Of a stretch of 36,363 nucleotides of DNA, positions 12,512-19,926 are shown one piece after another. Origin of the DNA: a virus. Below the pieces are notes generated by a model. The model had not been told where the DNA came from and searched no databases. It saw nothing but the letters and a program-made list of their open reading frames with translations. The DNA lies in the IMG/VR virus record IMGVR_UViG_3300045972_000282, positions 1 through 36,363 of that record. The stretch is one strand, 5' to 3'. Both the position numbers and the translations under genes were made by a program. Each line of letters starts with the position of its first letter. Position 1 is the first letter of the stretch.

Positions 12512-14452
12512 ATGCAAACCGCTTCCGAACTCATAGCATCATGCATGCCCTGCCTGATGCCGCCTCCCATGCTCACGGTTTCCCAGTGGGCTGATGAGTT
12601 CCGCTATGTTTCCCGCCGTGTCTCTCCGGAGCCGGGCCGCTGGCGTACCGATCGCACTCCATATCTGAAAGAGATCATGGATTGTTTCAATGATCCCCAG
12701 GTGGAAACCATTGTCTTCCGCAAGCCCGCCCGTATAGGTGGAACGGAAGCCATATTGAACGCGCTCGGGTTCTACATCGATTATGACCCCAGCCCGATTC
12801 TGTACGTCCAGCAGACCGATGGACTGGCCGAACGATTCTCCAAGAAGATTCTGCAGCCGACTATTGAAGAAACCCCGGCGCTCTTTGCAAAAGTAGACGA
12901 AGCCCGTGCCGGAAAGAGTGGGTCCACCATTCTTGAAAAAGCATTCCCTGGGGGCGATCTGATCATCTCCGGTGCCAAGTCTCACACCAACTTTCGTATG
13001 GTGCACCGTCGCATCATCATTTGTGACGATATCGATGGATACGATGCTGATGTCGGCGGTGAAGGTGACCCCGTGTATCTGGCCATCGAGCGTTCCGCCA
13101 ATGCCCCGGATAAGAAAATATTTCTCACGAGCTCGCCATCGATCTCCGGATCATCGCGCATCGATCTGGCAATGCAGGACACCGACCAACGGTTTTTCAA
13201 GATCCCTTGTTTGCGCTGCGGGACGATGCAGGTTCTCGACTGGTCGGACCCAAAGAAACTTCCTTCCAGGTTGAGATGGCCTTCTGATCGGTACCATCAG
13301 GCGTGGTTCGAGTGTGAAAGCTGCAATGGGGAAATGAAGCATCACGAGAAAATGGAGATGCTGCGGGCTGGCCAGTGGGAAGCCACACGACCATTCAGCA
13401 ATGCTGCCGGTTTTGATGGTCTCTCCCAGCTCTACAGTCCGTTTGTATCCTGGGCGGCCATCATTGACAAATGGTTCAAGGCATCCAAAGACAGCGCCAC
13501 CCTCAAGGTATTTTGCAACACCGTCGCCGGTCAGTCGTGGGAAGAGGATGCCGTTGAAAACGTACCGGAGCAGCAGTTACATGCCCGCCGCGAAAAGTAC
13601 GCTGCAGCGGCCCCCATGGGTGTCACTGTTATCACAGCCGGTGTTGATATTCAGGGCGACCGTATCGAGGTTGAAATAGTCGGCTGGGGCAAGGGTGAAG
13701 AGTCATGGAGTCTGGCCTATATCATCCTGTGGGGCGATACCTTCAAGCCTGGTGTCTGGAACGATCTGGACGCCGTGCTGCAGGAACAGTTCGAGCATGA
13801 GTCGGGCATCATGCTGCGGGTCTCCAGCGTATCAATCGACAGCGGTTTCGCCACCGATCACGTTCACAAGTATGTACAGCCCCGGCAGAACCGGAACATC
13901 TATGCCGTCAAAGGCGACAAGGGTGCCATGGGTCACCCCCTGGTCAACAACCCCAGCACCAAGAACAAAAAGAAGATCGTACCGTTCATCGTGGGAACCT
14001 ACACAGCAAAGAGCAGTATCGCTGCCCGCCTTGCTATTGTAGGCGGTGGCCCTGGGTGTTGTCACTGGCCACACCTCGAAGCCGAGGGCGACCAGGAAGC
14101 CGGTGTCGACCAGTACGGTCTCGAATACTTCGCCCAGCTGACTGGCGAGCGCAAGTACAAAACCATGTACCGAGGGCTGGCAACCTATTACTGGAAAAAA
14201 ACAAGACCTCGAAACGAGGCGCTTGACTGTCGAGTATATGCCTATGCAGCGCTCGGTATTTTATACAACCGTGGATTCAAGCTGGAAAGGCATTGCAAGG
14301 AAATGGAGCGAAGGTACGAAGAAGCACTCGGAGAAAAGATCAGCGAAACAAAACAGCCGGAAAAAATAGCAGAAGATAAAATTCAAAAACCACGGAAGCA
14401 ACGCACATCAGGCGGCTTTGTAAGTGGATTCAGGGGGGGAATGCGTGGCTGA
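12512..14452 (+). CDS. Terminase large subunit, GpA family
   Basis: A 646-residue DNA-packaging ATPase/nuclease, close to lambda gpA (641). The N-terminal ATPase has a GpA-type P-loop variant (FRKPARIGGTEA, about 69-80) and a Walker B IIICDDID (168-175). A zinc-type CxxC pair (CLRCG ... CESCNG, about 235-275) follows. The C-terminal nuclease domain begins around VITAGVDIQGDRIEVEIVGWG (about 375-395). It translocates DNA into proheads and cuts concatemers, implying cos ends as in relatives. The Arg/Gly-rich C-terminus overlaps the next gene. Confidence 0.95.
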   Translation: MQTASELIASCMPCLMPPPMLTVSQWADEFRYVSRRVSPEPGRWRTDRTPYLKEIMDCFNDPQVETIVFRKPARIGGTEAILNALGFYIDYDPSPILYVQQTDGLAERFSKKILQPTIEETPALFAKVDEARAGKSGSTILEKAFPGGDLIISGAKSHTNFRMVHRRIIICDDIDGYDADVGGEGDPVYLAIERSANAPDKKIFLTSSPSISGSSRIDLAMQDTDQRFFKIPCLRCGTMQVLDWSDPKKLPSRLRWPSDRYHQAWFECESCNGEMKHHEKMEMLRAGQWEATRPFSNAAGFDGLSQLYSPFVSWAAIIDKWFKASKDSATLKVFCNTVAGQSWEEDAVENVPEQQLHARREKYAAAAPMGVTVITAGVDIQGDRIEVEIVGWGKGEESWSLAYIILWGDTFKPGVWNDLDAVLQEQFEHESGIMLRVSSVSIDSGFATDHVHKYVQPRQNRNIYAVKGDKGAMGHPLVNNPSTKNKKKIVPFIVGTYTAKSSIAARLAIVGGGPGCCHWPHLEAEGDQEAGVDQYGLEYFAQLTGERKYKTMYRGLATYYWKKTRPRNEALDCRVYAYAALGILYNRGFKLERHCKEMERRYEEALGEKISETKQPEKIAEDKIQKPRKQRTSGGFVSGFRGGMRG

Positions 14453-14657
14453 TTATATGACAATTGGACAGGTTGCAATGCGGTTCGGAGTATCGGTGCG
14501 AACCGTGAAAAACTGGTGGTTGACGGGTAAAACCTGCCTCGTTGTGTGGCGGCCCCATCACCTGGTGGGTCGGAGTGGAATCAGCTTCACGAAAAAGTCT
14601 GTAAAAGAATTTGAAGAAAAAGGGCAGTTAAAGCCCGAGGAATGGGGTCGCGGGTAG
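14445..14657 (+). CDS. Small HTH protein after terminase (AlpA/MerR-like)
   Basis: A 70-residue DNA-binding protein: TIGQVAMRFGVSVRTVKNWW is a MerR/AlpA-type helix-turn-helix, followed by a wing with a GRSGISFTKKSVKEFEE recognition/helix element. A GTG start (14445) with a G-rich ribosome site just upstream is chosen; ATG at 14457 is possible. Its position between terminase and head genes, right before six phased GGAAA repeats and a terminator, suggests it regulates that spot. Otherwise it could be a displaced Nu1-like DNA-recognition fragment. Confidence 0.7.
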   Translation: MADYMTIGQVAMRFGVSVRTVKNWWLTGKTCLVVWRPHHLVGRSGISFTKKSVKEFEEKGQLKPEEWGRG

Positions 14658-14668
14658 GTTTTATAAAC

Positions 14669-14722
14669 GGAAATTTCTGGAAATTTGTGGAAAAAGCGGA
14701 AAAGTCTGGAAATCTGTGGAAA
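14669..14722 (+). repeat. Six GGAAA repeats phased at about 10 bp
   Basis: GGAAA begins at 14669, 14679, 14689, 14698, 14708 and 14718 (spacings 10, 10, 9, 10, 10). Most copies read TGGAAAT or CGGAAA. Helical phasing places all copies on one face of DNA, as in arrays for cooperative binding proteins or bent A-tract DNA. The last copy lies in the terminator stem. Confidence 0.75.
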
Positions 14723-14750
14723 GGGGTGTCTGTCCTTTCCACTTTTTTTT
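14716..14750 (+). terminator. Strong rho-independent terminator inside the late operon
   Basis: A perfect 9-bp stem, GTGGAAAGG (14716-14724) with CCTTTCCAC (14734-14742), has a nine-base loop and is followed by eight T (14743-14750). It separates packaging genes from the connector/portal genes. Either transcription is attenuated or anti-terminated here, or a separate promoter serves the structural genes. Confidence 0.9.
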
Positions 14751-14766
14751 GTTCATCGTAAGTCAC

Positions 14767-15330
14767 ATGAGCTTACCGATCCTTTCCATAGAACCCGCCG
14801 TCATAACAGCTGGCGATACCATTACCTGGTCACGCTCCCTGCCGGACTATCCGGCCTCGGGCGGCTGGGTTCTTCATTACGCTCTCCGTGGTCCGGTGGC
14901 AATTGATGTAACTGCTGCTGCCGGTATTGGTTCTGAACACCTTGTTACCATCACCGCTTTAATTTCTGCATCATACACCGATGGCGTCTACACCGTTCAA
15001 GGATATGTCACCAACGGAACTTCCCGCGTCACCATCTACTCCGGCCAGATCATCATCCAGCCAGACCTTGTGCAGGCCGCTGCCGGATACGATGGCCGCT
15101 CCCATGTCAAACGTGTTCTGGATTCCATCGAAGCCGTTATCGAAGGCCGGGCCAGCAAGGGTGACCAGCAGATCACCATTGACGGCACAACACTGGTCAA
15201 GATGACCGCCACCGAGCTGCTCGATCTCCGTACCAGGTACAACGTTGAATATCGAAAAGAGCAGCAGGTTGCCCGCATAGCACAGGGTAAAAACTCCGGT
15301 CGTAAGATCGTCACGAGGTTCACGCGATAA
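14767..15330 (+). CDS. gpW-like head-tail connector with N-terminal beta domain
   Basis: A 187-residue protein between terminase and portal, the place of lambda gene W. Residues about 120-187 (YDGRSHVKRVLDSIEAVIEG ... TATELLDLRTRYNVEYRKEQQ) match the small alpha/beta gpW-like connector, which joins heads to tails after packaging. The first about 110 residues form an added beta-rich, Ig-like domain (ILSIEPAVITAGDTITWS ... GVYTVQGYVT), so the protein is nearly three times the length of gpW (68). The ATG at 14767 is used because an upstream in-frame GTG lies in the terminator stem. The stop overlaps the portal ATG. Confidence 0.7.
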   Translation: MSLPILSIEPAVITAGDTITWSRSLPDYPASGGWVLHYALRGPVAIDVTAAAGIGSEHLVTITALISASYTDGVYTVQGYVTNGTSRVTIYSGQIIIQPDLVQAAAGYDGRSHVKRVLDSIEAVIEGRASKGDQQITIDGTTLVKMTATELLDLRTRYNVEYRKEQQVARIAQGKNSGRKIVTRFTR

Positions 15331-17111
15331 TGGGAATCCTCTCAAAAATAGCCGAACGCTTCGGCGCGGTCAGCACTCCGAACCTGCCGGTACCAAAAGC
15401 CGAAACCCGTGCCTATGCTGCCGGACGTGTCAAAAACGTTTCCGCTGGTGACTTCGGTATGAGTCTGGCCAGCTGGTCAAAGAGCATGGATGCAGAACTG
15501 CGGTGGTCGCTGCGTACCATGCGGAACCGCTGCCGCATCCTGTACCAGAATAATGGCTACGCCAAAAAGTATATCACCATGGTTGTCAAAAACGTTGTCG
15601 GGCCTAACGGCATACATCTGCAGAACAAAGCCAAGGACTTCAACGGCAAGATGGACGACCTGGCAAATAAAATGATTGAAGAGCAGTTTTCCCGCTGGGG
15701 CAAAATCGGTTGCTGTGACGTAACCGGGAAACTGTCCTGGAAGGATGCCCAGCGCCTCTTCATCCGTACCGTCGCCACCGATGGTGAAATCATCGTCCGC
15801 AAGGTTCGCAACTTTTCCAACCCCTACAAATTTGCTCTTCAGTTCTTCGAGCCTGATCACCTGGATGAGAACTACAACGCAGTATTGAGCAACGGCAACG
15901 AGATCCGAATGGCTATCGAGTATGACAGCTGGGACCGTGCTGTGGCCTATCACATTCTTGTCAAGCATCCCGGTGATTATACCTACAGCCGCAATGCCCA
16001 GCATTACGAGCGCATCGCTGCCGCCGATATTATCCACGCCTATCTTCCCGAACGTGCCCGTCAAGGCCGTGGGGTGCCCTGGATGCATGCCGCCGTCGAT
16101 GATGTTGATAATATGGGTGCCTATGTTGAAGCTGCCATTATCAGCAAGCGTACATCTGCCAGCCGCATGGGCTTTCTCGTTCCGCCTAAGAATGATGACG
16201 GTGGTTTAACTGGAGAAGAAACAGACCATGGCGATCTGATCAGCGAAGTTGAGCCGGGCATGATCGAACAGCTCCCCCCCGGATATGAGTTCTTGAAGTT
16301 TGATCCCAGTGAGCCGGGCGGTGATTTCGACCCCTTCATGGCACGTACTCTCAAAGGTTTCGCATCAGCCCTGGACGTTTCCTATCACCATCTGGCCAGC
16401 GACCTTGCCAATGTCAACTACACGAGCTCCCGCACGGGAGAACTTTCTGATCGTGACACCTGGAGAACAATTCAGGACTGGATGATCGAGACCTTCAACG
16501 AAAATATTTTTACGGACTGGCTCGAAGTACAGTTGTTGGCTGGCCTATTGGCCTTCGGAAACGGCAACGTCCTACCTTACAGCAAGTTTGACAAGTTCTG
16601 TTCACCCTGCTGGGTTCCGCGCGGCTGGACATGGGTTGATCCTCTCAAGGACATCACCGCATCAAAGGTCGCTCTTGAATATGGACTCACCACCCGCACC
16701 CGGATCAGCGCCGAGTGTGGTGATGATTATCTGGATCTGCTCGATGAGATGCAGCAGGAAGAGTCCGCGATCAAGGCTCGTGCCTTCGATGTCTCCATGA
16801 CCTTCAACGGAGCTCGTAAAGATATGCCGGCCGCCCCGGTTGATAATGCAACCGTCACTGCACAGGAAGAACAGGCGCTACTACAGCAAACCGAAAACAC
16901 CAAAGCGTTCCAGAAGGTATCTGACCAGATCAGTGAATTGGCAAAGAGGGAATCTCCGGCCCCAATCATCACAGTCAATAATGCTCCGGCTGATATCAAT
17001 GTCCACATTCCCGAACCTGCCAAGCGCTCAGTCCGTAAAACCGTCACCCATCACCGAGATCCTGTATCCGGTGAAATAATAAGTTCCGAAGTTGTAGAAC
17101 AGGAGGAATAA
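15330..17111 (+). CDS. Portal protein, lambda family
   Basis: A 593-residue portal that forms the dodecameric vertex ring through which DNA enters. Family features are the N-terminal AGRVKNVSAGDF ... LRTMRNRCRILYQNNGYAKKYI segment, the core EPDHLDENYN, the stretch VPWMHAAVDDVDNMGAY, and YTSSRTGELSDR near the crown. It is longer than lambda gpB (533). The extra C-terminal tail (about 520-593) is Gln/Glu-rich and ends in a basic patch. Its ATG overlaps the connector stop by one base. A GGAG at the end of the gene serves the next ORF. Confidence 0.93.
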   Translation: MGILSKIAERFGAVSTPNLPVPKAETRAYAAGRVKNVSAGDFGMSLASWSKSMDAELRWSLRTMRNRCRILYQNNGYAKKYITMVVKNVVGPNGIHLQNKAKDFNGKMDDLANKMIEEQFSRWGKIGCCDVTGKLSWKDAQRLFIRTVATDGEIIVRKVRNFSNPYKFALQFFEPDHLDENYNAVLSNGNEIRMAIEYDSWDRAVAYHILVKHPGDYTYSRNAQHYERIAAADIIHAYLPERARQGRGVPWMHAAVDDVDNMGAYVEAAIISKRTSASRMGFLVPPKNDDGGLTGEETDHGDLISEVEPGMIEQLPPGYEFLKFDPSEPGGDFDPFMARTLKGFASALDVSYHHLASDLANVNYTSSRTGELSDRDTWRTIQDWMIETFNENIFTDWLEVQLLAGLLAFGNGNVLPYSKFDKFCSPCWVPRGWTWVDPLKDITASKVALEYGLTTRTRISAECGDDYLDLLDEMQQEESAIKARAFDVSMTFNGARKDMPAAPVDNATVTAQEEQALLQQTENTKAFQKVSDQISELAKRESPAPIITVNNAPADINVHIPEPAKRSVRKTVTHHRDPVSGEIISSEVVEQEE

Positions 17112-17114
17112 ACC

Positions 17115-17492
17115 ATGCCCGTCATTTATTCAGCAACACTCAAAACCACCCGCATGCAAGCGGTCGTTACCGCGCTGGGTTCCGGTGCCAAGCTGGTGCT
17201 GGGTACATCGGCTCTTTCCGGTGCCACTGGTGTACTGGCAACTGAAGTACTGCCAGCCACAGCCGGTACTGTTTCCGGTAACGTCCTAACGCTCAGCGGA
17301 ACCCCTCTGTCGGTTGCCTCCGCTGCGGTAGGTTCCCTGGCAAAAGCAGAGTTGAGAACATCAGCCGATGTTGTTGTTGTTTCTGGTCTGACAGTCGGGA
17401 CCAGCGCTTCAGACATCATCGTTGACACCACCACGATCAGCTCCGTAGGTCAGATAGTCAACATCAACTCCGGCACACTTACACACGGGTAA
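17115..17492 (+). CDS. Small beta-rich structural protein
   Basis: A 125-residue protein made of short Ala/Gly/Thr/Val-rich strands (MPVIYSATLKTTRMQAVVTAL ... GTSASDIIVDTTTI). This style is typical of small phage virion or fibre-associated proteins. It lies three bases after the portal stop, with AGGAGG upstream of its ATG. Between portal and protease other lambda-like phages have no extra gene, so it is accessory. Possibly a decoration protein; not proven. Confidence 0.6.
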   Translation: MPVIYSATLKTTRMQAVVTALGSGAKLVLGTSALSGATGVLATEVLPATAGTVSGNVLTLSGTPLSVASAAVGSLAKAELRTSADVVVVSGLTVGTSASDIIVDTTTISSVGQIVNINSGTLTHG

Positions 17493-17495
17493 ACC

Positions 17496-18803
17496 ATGCC
17501 CCACCACGCTTTCATAAATGGGAAAACCCAAGGCGGTGATGCAACCATCACTGATGCAAACGAGTGGAACGCCGCCCATACTCCCATAACATCAACATGT
17601 GCAGCGGTGCATACTCCCGGCACCGCAGTACCTTTGACTGTAACTGTAGGCGCTTCCAGCCAGGTGCTTTATGTAGAGCGTTGCGATATCACCTGTGACG
17701 GCGACAATGATGCTGATGTTGCCACTGTAGCAAATGGATCTGTGGTTGGTCAGTCTATCGACCTTGTTTGCGACAGCGTATCGGGGTCAACTACAAATAC
17801 ACTGACAATATCTGCAACCTTTACCGGAGGTTCGGGCACTACGTCATATACTCTGCCGTGGTCTGGCGCTGCCTTGGTTGGTGCCGGTATGAAAATAGTT
17901 TGGGACGGTGCCGGTTGGGTTATCTGCCAGGTGTACGATGAATGCCCGAACGATGCTATTGATTTTTATGTACCGCTAACCACCGACCCACCAGCCAAAG
18001 CAGGCATGCTCCAATTTTACGCTAAAAATATTGGCGGCCGGACTATGCCTAAATGGATGGGTCCTTCCGGAGTAGACACACCATTCCAGCCTTTTTTGGG
18101 ATTTAATAAAATTATTTGTGCTTCTCCGGCAGCATCGGGAACCACCGTGACTACCCATTTTGCTGCATTCCCACCGGGATGTATCACCAACGCCGGAACA
18201 GCAACAAACATTGCAATGGGCACCGGTGCAACCGTAAAAGCCAAAGCCAGATGGGCCGGTATCGCGTCCGGTACCACTGCAGGCAACATGGGCACCTGTA
18301 TCACTCCAAACTTTGAAGCCAATATCCAGTCCGGTTTTTTCTTCTCGGTTCGCTTCGGAGCTGGTGGAACGATCGTATCAGGTCAGCGCCAGTTTCATGG
18401 ATTGTGGGCGTCGACCACTGCGGCAACCAATGTTGACCCCACCGCTGCAGCAACCACGGCGAGGATCGGCATTGCTTATAACCTTACTGGAACGGCAGGA
18501 AATCTCTTAATTGTAGCCGGTACTGGTTCTCTGGCATTCGCAGCGGTTGACCTCGGGGCCACAAGCTTTGCAGTGAACAACTCCAATATTTTCGAGTTCG
18601 TGATGTTCTGCGCACCAGGTGCATCTTCAATTAGTTACAGAGTGACCAACCTTGAAACGAATGCACAAGTCACCGGAACAATATCTGGCAATATCCCGGC
18701 AGCATCAACTCTGCTGGCTGTGCAGAACTGGGTGACAAACAATGCGACGGCTGCAGCGGCCACTATGCTGCTGAACAAGTGGTATCTCGAATCGGACTAC
18801 TAA
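17496..18803 (+). CDS. Beta-rich virion protein of unknown role
   Basis: A 435-residue protein. The N-terminus MPHHAFINGKTQGGDATITDANEWNAAH resembles the start of many phage tail-fibre/virion proteins. The middle has a beta-sandwich-like Thr/Ser/Gly-rich stretch (about 60-150). The C-terminal domain (about 180-435) is beta-rich with many Ala/Thr and looks like a lectin-like or carbohydrate-recognition jelly-roll domain (inferred from style). It lies between portal and capsid with two other accessory structural genes. It may decorate the head and bind cells or surfaces, or be a fibre component. Confidence 0.6.
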   Translation: MPHHAFINGKTQGGDATITDANEWNAAHTPITSTCAAVHTPGTAVPLTVTVGASSQVLYVERCDITCDGDNDADVATVANGSVVGQSIDLVCDSVSGSTTNTLTISATFTGGSGTTSYTLPWSGAALVGAGMKIVWDGAGWVICQVYDECPNDAIDFYVPLTTDPPAKAGMLQFYAKNIGGRTMPKWMGPSGVDTPFQPFLGFNKIICASPAASGTTVTTHFAAFPPGCITNAGTATNIAMGTGATVKAKARWAGIASGTTAGNMGTCITPNFEANIQSGFFFSVRFGAGGTIVSGQRQFHGLWASTTAATNVDPTAAATTARIGIAYNLTGTAGNLLIVAGTGSLAFAAVDLGATSFAVNNSNIFEFVMFCAPGASSISYRVTNLETNAQVTGTISGNIPAASTLLAVQNWVTNNATAAAATMLLNKWYLESDY

Positions 18804-18806
18804 GTC

Positions 18807-19916
18807 ATGGCCTCGTTTAGTTCAGCATTCAGTTCGGCGTTCAATATTGCCTCTGCTGGTGGTTCGATAACCGGAAACCTCTCAGCAACAGAAGCACAAG
18901 ACACCGCCAGCATTATTGGTGGAATAGTTGTAACGGGCTCTTTAACAACCACAGATATCCAAGATACCGCCGCCATATCAGGCGGGGTCAAGGTAAGTGG
19001 CACGCTATCCGCCACCGACACAGTTGACACCGCTGCCATATCGGGCGGGGTAAAGGACAGCGGCAACCTGACAGTTACCGACACGATTGATACCGCTGCC
19101 ATGTCCGGCACTGTCAGCGTCTCCGGCAACCTGGCTGCAGTTGATACGGTCGATACTGCCGACTTCACGGGAACTATTGAAGCGCTGTCCAGTACCGTCA
19201 ACGGTGATCTAGCAGCAACAGACACAATTGATACCTCCGCCATCACCGGAAATGTTTTTGTATCAGGTTCACTGGCCGTCACCGACACGATTGATACAGC
19301 CAGCATATCAGCCGGAGTGTTGGTCAAAGGCAACCTGGCAGCAACAGACACAATCGATACCGCCGCTTTTTCTGGTGGTGTTTCCGTAAGCGGTTCTTTT
19401 ACAGCCTCAGATATTCAGGACAGCGCCTCGTTTACCGGTTCCATTCTGGTCAGCGGGTCACTGGCCGTCACCGACCTCCAGGATACTGCCGCCTTCACCG
19501 GCATTTTAAGCGATGGCAGTGTCAACGGTACGCTGGCAGCGGTTGAAGATCCGGACACGGCAGCCATCAATGGTGCCATCCAGATCAGCGGTAACCTGGC
19601 TGCCACCGATCAACCCGATATCGCCACCATTAATGGCTCTATCGAAGGCGGGGCCCCGGTTATTTCTTACGGTGGCGGGGGTGGTTTTCTTGCTCCCCGT
19701 GTTCCGTATCTTCCTGACCCGGCCAATGGAAGGCTGAATGCCTCGGAAGCCCCGGACGCGTGCCACATGCTTGGTGGTGTTTCGATATCGGGAGACCTGG
19801 CAGCAAGCGAGGCCCCGGATACCTGCAGCATGGAAATGGATATCTGGAGATCATATCACCGCAGACGCAGAAAAAGAGAAGCTGAAGAAATAACAGCCTG
19901 GCTGTTAGCCGCATAA
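18807..19916 (+). CDS. Virion protein built of about fourteen 21-residue repeats
   Basis: A 369-residue protein. From residue about 20 to about 350 it consists of a repeated unit, consensus SGNLAATDTIDTAAFSGGVSV, about 21 residues long. Fourteen copies can be aligned, two with short insertions and one gap of about 30 residues carrying GGGGGF. Conserved positions are G2, L4, the ATD/ATE turn, D11-T12-A13 and a late G. Such units suggest a beta-solenoid or fibrous stack. The C-terminus is highly basic (RSYHRRRRKREAEE), perhaps a DNA- or capsid-contacting tail. It lies directly before the protease-capsid gene. A head fibre or decoration role is inferred. Confidence 0.65.
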   Translation: MASFSSAFSSAFNIASAGGSITGNLSATEAQDTASIIGGIVVTGSLTTTDIQDTAAISGGVKVSGTLSATDTVDTAAISGGVKDSGNLTVTDTIDTAAMSGTVSVSGNLAAVDTVDTADFTGTIEALSSTVNGDLAATDTIDTSAITGNVFVSGSLAVTDTIDTASISAGVLVKGNLAATDTIDTAAFSGGVSVSGSFTASDIQDSASFTGSILVSGSLAVTDLQDTAAFTGILSDGSVNGTLAAVEDPDTAAINGAIQISGNLAATDQPDIATINGSIEGGAPVISYGGGGGFLAPRVPYLPDPANGRLNASEAPDACHMLGGVSISGDLAASEAPDTCSMEMDIWRSYHRRRRKREAEEITAWLLAA

Positions 19917-19926
19917 GGAGAACGAC

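Noticed and set aside
18800-19351. Minus-strand repetitive ORF opposite the 21-residue-repeat gene
   Set aside because: It is the antisense reflection of the repeats on the plus strand; the plus-strand gene has start, coupling and a proper C-terminus.
18866-19830. Repeat array that might be taken for a CRISPR or minisatellite
   Set aside because: The units are about 63 bp, contiguous, without spacers, divergent in DNA but conserved in protein, so they are coding repeats.
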